A stretch of DNA of 15,023 nt from CBDTTM01 sp965363355 (GCA_965363355.1 CBDTTM010000045.1:1-15023); one strand, 5' to 3'. Shown: positions 6,751 through 13,232, numbered from the stretch's first letter. The notes: a model not told the origin generated them from the letters alone. Translations and numbers: made by a program.

Positions 6751-7923
6751 TTATATCACGTCTTCTAATGGCAAAAGCAACCGGACTTTCGTTCCATGCC
6801 CTGGATTAGAAGCAAAGATCAACTGCGCCTTGATGATGCTGGCACGTTCACGCATCCCCGTAATACCAAAATGTTCTGGCACCTCACCTGGTTTTATTGG
6901 AGGCGGTTGCTGTTCCGTATCGAAACCGACCCCATGATCTTCGATGACAGCCGATATATTATCTTTATTGTATCGTAAAAAAACCGCTGCAGTTTTTGTA
7001 TTAGCGTGTTGATATATATTATTCAAAGCTTCCTGGACAATCCGAAAAAAACTTACCTCAACAAATTTATTGATAGGGACAACCGTTCCTTCTGTTTCGA
7101 ACCGAACATCGATATTGCTGCGTTCCTTAAATTTCACCAAATACTGCTGTAAAGCTGCCTGCAAACCTAAATCATCCAAAGACATCGGCCTTAAATCAAA
7201 GATGACCTGCCGTATTTCGGTAAGACAATCTCTAGTTTGTTCCCTAAACTCACGCAGCCCAATCTTTGAAGCCCCGGGGTCGACATCGATCATCCGTTCA
7301 CATATCGTTGCCTGATAAATAAGATTTGCCATTGACTGGGCCGGTCCATCATGAATCTCTCTCGATAGACGCAATCGTTCGTTTTCTTGTGCTGTAATGA
7401 TCTGTATGCCAAGCAATTTCCCCTTATTAGCAAGCTCTAACTGATTGACTACATCCCCAAGTTGAGAACCTAGATACCCAATGACCACACCAATCTGGAT
7501 TGCCAGGTTTTTGGCGTTGTTGACCGTCTCCGTAACTGCATGCAATCGGATCTGCGTTCGGTCGCGTTGCTGACGAAGCTGTGTTTCTTGTTCAATCGCA
7601 ATTGCAAGCTCGACCTGAGCAGTCTCTGCCTCGCCATAGCAGCGCCGAATGTCCGCTTCTGAATATGACGAGAAATTTTTGCTGACTCTGGCAAGCTCCT
7701 GCTTTTTTTGTTGTGCTTCAATTTTTAATTGATCGACACGCTCTATAATAGACTCTACACGATATGTAAGTACTGATAAATCCTGTTTGGTAAGTTCGAT
7801 TTCTCGACACGCCTTTTCGTAAATGTCAAAAATTTGTGACTTACTGCTCTCGATTGTGCTGACCACTTCACGGTATATTTGGTTTAGCGCTTTATCACTG
7901 CTTTCATTTTTTACCATCACCAT
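6751..7923 (-). CDS. degS: DegS-like soluble sensor histidine kinase, no adjacent response regulator
   Basis: This is a 390-residue cytosolic kinase. The N-terminal half (about 10-135) is charged and heptad-rich, like the DegS signalling coiled coil, without a clear membrane segment. A HisKA_3 dimerisation region follows, with ERLRLSREIHDGPAQS (182-197) and phospho-acceptor His191. The ATPase domain has the N box (298-307), G1 DHGVGFD (329-335), G2 HFGITGMRER (351-360) and GHGT (375-378). Length and layout match Bacillus DegS (about 385 residues). DegS normally sits beside its response regulator DegU; none is in this window, and the next genes are a decarboxylase and tmk. AGGTGG lies eleven bases before the ATG. 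A candidate promoter and a DnaA-box cluster lie directly upstream. Signal and partner are unknown. Confidence 0.85.
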   Translation of the reverse strand: MVMVKNESSDKALNQIYREVVSTIESSKSQIFDIYEKACREIELTKQDLSVLTYRVESIIERVDQLKIEAQQKKQELARVSKNFSSYSEADIRRCYGEAETAQVELAIAIEQETQLRQQRDRTQIRLHAVTETVNNAKNLAIQIGVVIGYLGSQLGDVVNQLELANKGKLLGIQIITAQENERLRLSREIHDGPAQSMANLIYQATICERMIDVDPGASKIGLREFREQTRDCLTEIRQVIFDLRPMSLDDLGLQAALQQYLVKFKERSNIDVRFETEGTVVPINKFVEVSFFRIVQEALNNIYQHANTKTAAVFLRYNKDNISAVIEDHGVGFDTEQQPPPIKPGEVPEHFGITGMRERASIIKAQLIFASNPGHGTKVRLLLPLEDVI

Positions 7924-7959
7924 ATCTATCTATCCCACCTAAATACTTATTCTACTGTG

Positions 7960-7988
7960 ATTTTACTCTGCATTTGCTGACAGTGCAA
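7960..7988 (-). promoter_or_regulatory. candidate promoter of the degS-decarboxylase-tmk unit
   Basis: On the minus strand a -10 TAAAAT (7960-7965, five of six) lies 17 bases from a weak -35 TTGCAC (7983-7988). The predicted start is near 7953, about 30 bases before the degS ATG. The nearest DnaA-box-like site (8013-8021) would lie about 60 bases upstream of that start. Confidence 0.4.
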
Positions 7989-8030
7989 TATTATTTTCAT
8001 TCGCAAAAAAACTTATCAACATATTCAGAG

Positions 8031-8055
8031 CCTGTGGATAAGTTTTATCCACAGG
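8031..8055. repeat. inverted pair of exact DnaA boxes
   Basis: The arms CCTGTGGATAA (8031-8041) and TTATCCACAGG (8045-8055) are perfect inverted repeats of eleven bases around a three-base spacer. Each contains a full DnaA box. No T-run follows on either strand, so it is not an intrinsic terminator and more likely binds DnaA as a head-to-head pair. Confidence 0.85.
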
Positions 8056-8068
8056 TCAAAATCTCTCC

Positions 8069-8095
8069 ATGTAAGAAATATCCTTACATTTGTAA
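8069..8095. repeat. overlapping TGTAA/TTACA inverted repeats
   Basis: ATGTAAG (8069-8075) and CTTACAT (8083-8089) are inverted repeats around seven bases. The second arm is also part of TTACA-TT-TGTAA (8085-8095/8096). Three TGTAA-type half sites in 27 bases, between DnaA boxes, could be an operator for an unidentified dimeric regulator. Confidence 0.4.
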
Positions 8096-8118
8096 AATAG
8101 TTATCCACATATTACCCG

Positions 8119-8134
8119 TTTTTGTGCACAAAAA
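8119..8134. repeat. 16-base perfect palindrome
   Basis: TTTTTGTGCACAAAAA is a perfect 16-base palindrome between two DnaA boxes. Its A-run is also the T-tract of the minus-strand terminator at 8130-8167. It could be a protein binding site, or partly a by-product of the terminator tail. Confidence 0.6.
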
Positions 8135-8167
8135 AGTGGATAACCTTGCTTTTGCAAGATTATCCAC
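8130..8167 (-). terminator. intrinsic terminator of the decarboxylase-membrane protein unit, built from DnaA-box arms
   Basis: On the minus strand GTGGATAATCTTGC (8154-8167) and GCAAGGTTATCCAC (8136-8149) form a 14-pair RNA stem, including one U-G pair, around an AAAA loop. Six T residues follow directly (8130-8135). It begins 13 bases after the stop of the small membrane protein gene. The outer parts of both arms are DnaA-box sequence. On the + strand the pair becomes a mismatch and there is no T-run, so it works for minus-strand transcripts. Confidence 0.82.
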
Positions 8168-8179
8168 AAATCCATTCAT

Positions 8180-8389
8180 CTATTTCTTTGCTGAATGTTT
8201 CTTATTCTCATCATTTTGTCTGTTCCTGCGAAATATCCGCAAAACGACCAATGCCAAAAGCGCTCCTGCCAAGATATAAATATCCGACTGACGAAAAATC
8301 GTCTGTGCGCCTTCGCCTGTCCATTTCACATAAATAGCAGCCAAGACTACCAAAATAACGAATGCATTTACTATCGTCCCATTGAACAT
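8180..8389 (-). CDS. small two-helix membrane protein of unknown function
   Basis: I do not recognise a family. The 69-residue protein has two hydrophobic helices, about residues 5-22 and 36-52, joined by a short polar loop. A strongly charged, lysine- and arginine-rich tail (RIFRRNRQNDENKKH) probably lies in the cytoplasm under the positive-inside rule, making a hairpin with both ends inside. It starts 39 bases after the decarboxylase stop and is followed by a terminator, so the two are probably cotranscribed. The Shine-Dalgarno signal before the ATG is weak (GATGAAAAG). The clean hydrophobic pattern and placement support a real gene, but it could be unrelated in function to the decarboxylase. 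Confidence 0.6.
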   Translation of the reverse strand: MFNGTIVNAFVILVVLAAIYVKWTGEGAQTIFRQSDIYILAGALLALVVLRIFRRNRQNDENKKHSAKK

Positions 8390-8428
8390 CTTAATATCTT
8401 TTCATCTCACTTTTATTAAAATTGATTA

Positions 8429-9607
8429 TCAACTCACTGCAACAATGCTCTCGCCTTGTTTTTGCTGCCTGGCTGAAATATTATCTTTGATATCTTCCCA
8501 TACGAGGATTGGAGCTTTTTCAAAACCATTAAAAGTCGTCGCTGAAGCTGATGTATATGCACCAAAATTCGGCACCAATATGCAATCGCCGATTTCAAGC
8601 TTCGGGCTAAAACGATCCCGGTAAAGAATGTCCAAAGAGTCACAGCTCGGCCCAGCAAATGTAACCGGAATCTCTTCCTCACTTTTAAAGGTCTCAAATT
8701 CATAAAACCAATGATCAAAGATAATTCCCGATAATGCGCCATAAACCCCATCATCGAGGAAGTACCAGTCCTGCCCATTGCGTTTTTGTGTTCCGATGAC
8801 ACTTGTAATGAAATTCACTGCCGTCCCGCAAATATAACGGCCTGGCTCTGCCCAAATTTCCGTATCTGGAAAAAGACGTTCCAAATCAGCATGGATATTT
8901 TGTACCATCTCTTTCAAATCAAATTCCATATTCGGCGCCGGTACTGGAAGACCGCCACCAATATCGAGTATATCCAAATCAAAGCCTTCTGCCTTGGCCT
9001 CATCGAACAAGCGGCGACAAAGCTCTAAGGCATGCGTATGTGACTGTGTTGAAAGCAATTGACTGCCTGCATGGAAGCAAAGGCCTCTGGCATTGAGTCC
9101 CTGTTCTCTAGCCAAACGCAAAAGATACATTACATCTTCTGGCGCGGCTCCAAACTTTTTATTTAAATCAACAAGAGCTGTTGAATGGTCGATGCGCACT
9201 CGCAGCAATACATCACTGCCCGGCACGTACTGAGCCATCTTATAGACTTCGCTCTCACTGTCGAATGTAAATTTATTGACGCCATATTCTGCGGCAAGTT
9301 TCAAACTGCGCGGCGTCTTGACCGGATTTGCATAAATCATATGCTCTCCCGGAACTCCCATGTCTCCTAATCGGCGAATCTCACCGGCGGATGCAACATC
9401 AAAACTAGATCCTAAAGCAGCCATTTTTTCTAATACGGGCTGCGCCGGATTGGACTTCATTGCATAAAAGACACGGACCCTTGGTAAATTATTGCGTAAA
9501 AATAAGTAGTTATACGCGATTTGTTCCAAAGATACCGTCAATAACGGTGTTTGATACCGTTCGGCTAAAAAAGACATTTCTTTCTGTGTGAGTTTAAAAG
9601 TTTTCAT
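8429..9607 (-). CDS. ldc: PLP fold-type III lysine/ornithine decarboxylase (Selenomonas type)
   Basis: This 392-residue enzyme resembles eukaryotic ornithine decarboxylase and, from memory, the Selenomonas ruminantium lysine decarboxylase closely, including the N-terminus and length. It makes cadaverine and/or putrescine; in Selenomonas and Veillonella these amines are attached to peptidoglycan. Visible residues are PLP Lys51 in FYAMKSNP (47-54), His179 in CFHAGSQ, the phosphate-binding GGG (217-219), EPGR (254-257), catalytic Cys322-Asp323 in GPSCD and GAYTS (349-353). The residues at 44-46 and 54, which I recall as specificity determinants, are V-R-V and P: a mixture of lysine- and ornithine-type states. 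The ATG at 9607 is chosen because AAGGGGAG lies four bases upstream and it matches the relative's start; an ATG at 9646 is less likely. The gene follows the terminator of the met operon. Confidence 0.92.
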   Translation of the reverse strand: MKTFKLTQKEMSFLAERYQTPLLTVSLEQIAYNYLFLRNNLPRVRVFYAMKSNPAQPVLEKMAALGSSFDVASAGEIRRLGDMGVPGEHMIYANPVKTPRSLKLAAEYGVNKFTFDSESEVYKMAQYVPGSDVLLRVRIDHSTALVDLNKKFGAAPEDVMYLLRLAREQGLNARGLCFHAGSQLLSTQSHTHALELCRRLFDEAKAEGFDLDILDIGGGLPVPAPNMEFDLKEMVQNIHADLERLFPDTEIWAEPGRYICGTAVNFITSVIGTQKRNGQDWYFLDDGVYGALSGIIFDHWFYEFETFKSEEEIPVTFAGPSCDSLDILYRDRFSPKLEIGDCILVPNFGAYTSASATTFNGFEKAPILVWEDIKDNISARQQKQGESIVAVS

Positions 9608-9628
9608 AACACTCCCCTTATCCCTATC

Positions 9629-9646
9629 TTGCAGTTTCAGCTGCAA
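9629..9646. repeat. short inverted repeat in the decarboxylase leader
   Basis: TTGCAG (9629-9634) and CTGCAA (9641-9646) are perfect inverted repeats around six bases, just upstream of the decarboxylase ribosome binding site (about 9612-9619). It could form a small leader hairpin or an operator. The 9647-9740 stretch to its right is very AT-rich; a TATAAC there might be a -10, but I cannot find a convincing -35. Confidence 0.35.
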
Positions 9647-9740
9647 TTAATTTGGTATTGCTAAATTTTAATTTTAGTAATAGTGTTATATTTGTCTTTT
9701 AATCGCAAAATCCTGCTAATAATTAAAATTTTTTTGAAAA

Positions 9741-9782
9741 AAAATAAAACCAATCAGAATTGCATCTGATTGGTTTTATTTT
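9741..9782 (-). terminator. strong intrinsic terminator of the met operon
   Basis: The arms 9741-9758 and 9765-9782 pair perfectly over 18 bases (core ACCAATCAGA with TCTGATTGGT) around a six-base loop. On the minus strand the stem runs into TTTTATTTTTTTTC, an ideal U-tract. It starts about 12 bases after the metQ1 stop. Confidence 0.92.
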
Positions 9783-9793
9783 CTTGCGATATT

Positions 9794-10624
9794 TTAGAAT
9801 GCAGGAACTACTGCACCTTTGTATTTTTCATTGATGAATTTTTTCACATCATCGGATTTCAAAGCTTTGATCAAAGCCTGGATTTCTGGACGATTTTCAT
9901 CCCCCTTGCGTACAGCGACGATATTTACATACGGCGAAGAACTGTCTTCGATGATCAGAGCATCTTTTGTCGGCACGAGATCCGCCTGCATTGCATAGTT
10001 TGTGTTGATGACTGCTGCATCAACGTCTTCAAGTGCACGAGGTACCTGTGCTGCTTCAACTTCTTTGAACTGCAAATGTTTTGGATTATCGACGACATCC
10101 TGTACCGTAGCCTTTACGCCTACACCATCTTTAAGTTTAAGCAGTCCAGCTTTTTCTAAAAGAAGCAAAGAACGTCCACCATTGGTAGGATCATTAGGAA
10201 TAGCGATAGCTGCGCCATCTTTGATTTCCTTCAGGTCTTTTATTTTCTTTGAATATACGCCCATCGGTTCAATATGGATCCCGGCTGCGCTTACAAGATT
10301 TACATTATGTTCTGCAACAAAATTCTCTAAATAAGGAACATGTTGAAAATAATTTGCATCGAGCTCTTTGTCATTAAGTGCGAGATTTGGCTGTACATAA
10401 TCACTGAACTCAACAATCTGGAGATCGATTCCTTCTTTTTCCAAAATAGGTTTTACTACCTGCAAAATTTCTGCATGTGGTACAGCACTGGCGCCAACTT
10501 TTAATACCGTCTTAGCCCCACTTGATTTTGGCTGTTCCGCAGCTTTTTTATCATCGCTGCCACAGCCGGCTACTGCCATTACAATAACGAATAAAGATAC
10601 CAAAATCAGGGATATTTTTTTCAT
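9794..10624 (-). CDS. metQ: MetQ-type substrate-binding lipoprotein (first copy, methionine-like)
   Basis: This 276-residue NlpA/MetQ-family lipoprotein has a signal peptide ending in the lipobox AVAGC (Cys21). Mature residues carry family motifs: KVGASAVPHAEIL, DANYFQHVPYLENF, IAIPNDPTNGGRSL, AAVINTNYA and SSPYVNIVAVR. The conserved histidine/tyrosine and asparagine segments known to contact methionine in MetQ proteins are present, so methionine is the likely ligand. It captures substrate outside the inner membrane and delivers it to MetI/MetN. AGGAGGA lies seven bases before the ATG, a strong ribosome binding site. It is the last gene of its operon, separated from metI by 69 bases holding two hairpins, which may raise its level relative to the membrane parts. 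Confidence 0.93.
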   Translation of the reverse strand: MKKISLILVSLFVIVMAVAGCGSDDKKAAEQPKSSGAKTVLKVGASAVPHAEILQVVKPILEKEGIDLQIVEFSDYVQPNLALNDKELDANYFQHVPYLENFVAEHNVNLVSAAGIHIEPMGVYSKKIKDLKEIKDGAAIAIPNDPTNGGRSLLLLEKAGLLKLKDGVGVKATVQDVVDNPKHLQFKEVEAAQVPRALEDVDAAVINTNYAMQADLVPTKDALIIEDSSSPYVNIVAVRKGDENRPEIQALIKALKSDDVKKFINEKYKGAVVPAF

Positions 10625-10642
10625 AGATATTCCTCCTAAAAT

Positions 10643-10684
10643 GACAGACTTTATTGTCTGTCTTTATTTTACCTGGAATCCAGG
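10643..10684 (-). repeat. two tandem hairpins between metI and metQ1
   Basis: On the minus strand CCTGG-ATT-CCAGG (10672-10684) is followed by GACAGAC and GTCTGTC around six bases (10643-10662), then the metQ1 ribosome binding site. The second stem lacks a long U-tract. The pair is more likely an mRNA-stabilising or processing element than a full terminator. Confidence 0.55.
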
Positions 10685-10693
10685 CTATTGCCA

Positions 10694-11347
10694 TTATCGT
10701 TTATTCAATTTTTTTGCCATAAAATTACCGGCAAACTGGACAATCTGCACTAAAATAATCAAAACGATGACCGTCGCCAGCATGACTTCTGGTCGAAAAC
10801 GCTGGTAACCATAACGAATCGCCAAATCCCCAAGACCGCCACCGCCAATCGCACCGGCCATGGCAGAAGAGCCTACAAGGCCAATGACAACTGTAGTCAG
10901 CTGCGAAATGATACCAGATACAGCTTCTGGCAAAAGCACATGCCAAATGATTTGAAATGGCGTCGCGCCCATAGCTAAAGCGGCTTCGACAACACCGTAT
11001 TCGACTTCACGCAAAGAGGTCTCGACCTGACGACCAATAAAAGGAATCGCCGCAATCGTCAAAGGAACCATCGCCGCCGTCGTCCCAATCGATGAGCCGA
11101 CAATCATACGCGTCAAAGGAATAATGGCCACCATCAATATAATAAATGGAACCGAACGAACTGCATTGACGATTCCAGCCAATATGCGATTAAAAACAAC
11201 AAATTCTAAAATCTGATTTTTGGCAGTAGTGACGAGCAAAACCCCGAGAGGGATGCCAATGACGCTAGCAATTGCCATGGAAACAGCCACCATGTAAATG
11301 GTCTCGCCCAGAGACTTAATCAGCAAGGAGAGCATGTCTTGTGACAT
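10694..11347 (-). CDS. metI: methionine ABC transporter permease MetI
   Basis: MetI is the membrane channel of the MetNIQ importer and works as a dimer. The 217-residue protein has about five membrane helices and the cytoplasmic coupling motif EAALAMGATPFQIIWHVLLPEA (start near residue 121) that contacts MetN. The start is the ATG at 11347, because GGAGGTGA lies six bases upstream; a TTG two codons earlier would be too close to that site. It overlaps the end of metN by 32 bases, so the two subunits are probably translated together. Confidence 0.94.
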   Translation of the reverse strand: MSQDMLSLLIKSLGETIYMVAVSMAIASVIGIPLGVLLVTTAKNQILEFVVFNRILAGIVNAVRSVPFIILMVAIIPLTRMIVGSSIGTTAAMVPLTIAAIPFIGRQVETSLREVEYGVVEAALAMGATPFQIIWHVLLPEAVSGIISQLTTVVIGLVGSSAMAGAIGGGGLGDLAIRYGYQRFRPEVMLATVIVLIILVQIVQFAGNFMAKKLNKR

Positions 11348-12374
11348 AACCAATCACCTCCGTCTTTAATTCTTTGGATTGCAGGTATTCCAATGCCTTT
11401 TCGATATCAGCAACTTCTCCTGTAATCCCAATGATCATGCGGCCATACGGCGTAAGCTTGATATGGTCGAGATTGCCAAACAAAATACTGACCTCTACCG
11501 CAAAATTGCGAATGAGCCCGGCAATGACCGGATCATCAGCTGAATCACCAATAAAAGTCAGACGAACGAGCAAATGGCTGCCCGGCTGCGGTGTTTGTGA
11601 AATCTCCGCATTACGGAAAGCACTTGGTAATTCATTGCTGATTACGACACTGATGAATTCTTTGGTGATTGGTTTCTGCGGATTTGTAAATACTTCCAAA
11701 ACCGTACCTTCTTCTGCAATCACACCATGTTCTATTACTGCGACCTTATCGCAAATTTCCTTGATAACTTGCATTTCATGTGTGATCAGAACAACCGTGA
11801 GCTGCAACTTTTTATTGATATCTTTTATGAGTTCAAGAATCGATTTCGTTGTCTGCGGATCAAGCGCCGACGTCGCTTCATCACAAAGAAGTACTTTTGG
11901 ATCACTAGCAAGTGCCCTAGCTATGCCGACACGCTGCTTCTGTCCGCCAGAAAGCTGCGCTGGATATTGATGTGCTTTATCTTTAAGCCCGACCAAATCC
12001 AAAAGCGGGTCGACTTTGGCTTTGATTGAAGCCGCATCAGCCCCGGCAAGGCGCAAAGAAAACGCAATGTTATCATAAACTGTCGCTGAAGACAATAAGT
12101 TAAAATGCTGAAAAATCATTCCTATATTTTTGCGCACAGCGCGAAGTTCCTTATCCGATAACGCCGTGAGATCCTGTCCATCAACGATGACCTTACCTGC
12201 GGTAGGTCGTTCAAGCATATTGATGCAGCGAATCAACGTACTTTTGCCGGCACCACTTAGGCCTATGATTCCGTAGATTTCACCGCGTTTTATTTCTAAG
12301 TCTATCCCTTTTAGTGCCTTGACCGGGCCATCCGCGCCATCGTATGTCTTTTCAATGTGCGATAGTTTTATCAT
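11316..12374 (-). CDS. metN: methionine ABC transporter ATP-binding protein MetN
   Basis: This 352-residue ATPase drives import. It has Walker A GLSGAGKST (38-46), Q-loop Gln89, signature LSGGQKQR (141-148), Walker B VLLCDEATSALD (161-172) and the switch histidine His199 in ITHEM. A C-terminal NIL domain (about 265-345) is present; in the E. coli enzyme it binds methionine and shuts the transporter when the cell is full, so feedback inhibition is expected. GAGGGG lies upstream of the ATG. It starts 24 bases after metQ2 and overlaps metI. Confidence 0.95.
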   Translation of the reverse strand: MIKLSHIEKTYDGADGPVKALKGIDLEIKRGEIYGIIGLSGAGKSTLIRCINMLERPTAGKVIVDGQDLTALSDKELRAVRKNIGMIFQHFNLLSSATVYDNIAFSLRLAGADAASIKAKVDPLLDLVGLKDKAHQYPAQLSGGQKQRVGIARALASDPKVLLCDEATSALDPQTTKSILELIKDINKKLQLTVVLITHEMQVIKEICDKVAVIEHGVIAEEGTVLEVFTNPQKPITKEFISVVISNELPSAFRNAEISQTPQPGSHLLVRLTFIGDSADDPVIAGLIRNFAVEVSILFGNLDHIKLTPYGRMIIGITGEVADIEKALEYLQSKELKTEVIGYVTRHALLAD

Positions 12375-12398
12375 TCAAACAACCCCTCTTTCCTCTGC

Positions 12399-13190
12399 TT
12401 ACCATGTGGCAACTACTTTGCCGCCAAACTCTTTTTCAATAAATTCTTTTACTTGAACAGACTGATATGCTTTCACAAGTTTTTGCATAGCTTTTTTATT
12501 CACATCGGCTGAACGCACTGCAATCACATCAACATAAGGAGAATCCGTTCCTTCTTCATACATTATGTCATGCGGAGAAACAAAACCATTTTCCTCGGCA
12601 ATGCTCGTTCCCATCACCAATAAATCAGCCTGTTCGCAAAAATCCCCCATAGACAAGGCATCGACTTTCTCGATTTTCAGTTCCAGGGGATTTTGAACGA
12701 TTTCCGTCAAGCTCACTTCGCTAGCTTGACTATCGCGCAAAACGATCAGCCCGCTTTGAGCCAAAAGCTTAATTGCCCGGCTTGCGTTGATTGCATCCGC
12801 TGGAATAACGACACTTGCTCCCTTAGGCAATTCTGCTAAAGCCCCAATTTTATGGGAATACATACGAAGGGGCAGTAATACCGTCTTTGCCAAGATAGCA
12901 AAATCATAGCCACGATCCATTAACTGCCAATCGAGAAATTGCTCTGGCTGATAACTATTTGCATCCACTTCATTTTTATTCAGAAGATCATTCGGTTCCA
13001 TATAATCGCTGCACATGATGATTTCAATGTCTAAACCATCTCTTGCTGCAGATTTTTTGACTTCTTTCATGATATCTGCTTGTAATCCCGGAACAACAGC
13101 AACTTTAAGGTGTTCTTCTTTATTTTGACAGCCCCCGATTAAAAGGCTTGTCAACAACAGAACAACAACAACTATTTTTTGCAGTCCCAT
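12399..13190 (-). CDS. divergent second MetQ/NlpA-family binding lipoprotein
   Basis: This 263-residue lipoprotein of the same family as metQ1 opens the operon. A short signal peptide (hydrophobic VVVVLLLTSLLIGG) leads to lipobox Cys21. Shared motifs are KVAVVPG, CSDYMEPN, IPADAINASRA and DSPYVDVIAVRS. Several ligand-region positions differ from metQ1: ANYFQHVPYL reads ANSYQPEQFL, NDPTNGG reads ADAINAS, and the INTNYA asparagines are replaced (VMGTSIA). It may therefore bind a different ligand, or bind methionine derivatives, while sharing MetNI. The start is uncertain: the ATG at 13190 gives a compact signal peptide but its GGGG is very close; the ATG at 13205 adds five residues and has no ribosome binding site. 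Confidence 0.85.
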   Translation of the reverse strand: MGLQKIVVVVLLLTSLLIGGCQNKEEHLKVAVVPGLQADIMKEVKKSAARDGLDIEIIMCSDYMEPNDLLNKNEVDANSYQPEQFLDWQLMDRGYDFAILAKTVLLPLRMYSHKIGALAELPKGASVVIPADAINASRAIKLLAQSGLIVLRDSQASEVSLTEIVQNPLELKIEKVDALSMGDFCEQADLLVMGTSIAEENGFVSPHDIMYEEGTDSPYVDVIAVRSADVNKKAMQKLVKAYQSVQVKEFIEKEFGGKVVATW

Positions 13191-13232
13191 CACCCCGTCA
13201 AACATAATTCATCGTTTTCAACTATGTTTTGA

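Larger units (their letters stand above)
8013..8168. promoter_or_regulatory. cluster of six DnaA boxes in the degS upstream region
   Basis: Exact DnaA boxes TTATCCACA are at 8045-8053, 8101-8109 and 8160-8168 on the + strand and 8033-8041 on the minus strand. One-mismatch copies are at 8013-8021 (TTATCAACA, +) and 8135-8143 (TTATCCACT, minus). A random 15-kb sequence would have about 0.1 exact copy on both strands, so four within 136 bases is far above chance, and I see no other exact copy in the window. An AT-rich stretch (7988-8012) lies beside the first box. The array could be an origin segment, a DnaA-titrating site or a DnaA-regulated promoter. Genes on both sides are mostly minus-strand, which does not fit a simple bidirectional origin here. 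Confidence 0.85.

Noticed and set aside
8013..8168. Calling this region the chromosomal oriC outright
   Set aside because: No dnaA, dnaN or rpmH nearby, no clear strand-bias switch (genes on both sides mostly minus strand), and no obvious DnaA-trio run. Reported only as a DnaA-box cluster.
8395..8412. Tiny ORF (Met-Lys-Arg-Tyr-stop) just before the small membrane gene as a leader peptide
   Set aside because: Four codons, no good ribosome binding site, and no attenuator structure follows.
9655..9690. AT-rich inverted repeat upstream of the decarboxylase gene (CTAAA with TTTAG) as an operator
   Set aside because: Low-complexity A/T sequence makes such symmetry common by chance.
11374..11970. 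198-codon open frame on the + strand inside metN
   Set aside because: It lies wholly antisense to a clear MetN protein and its translation shows no family features; it is a shadow of the coding strand.
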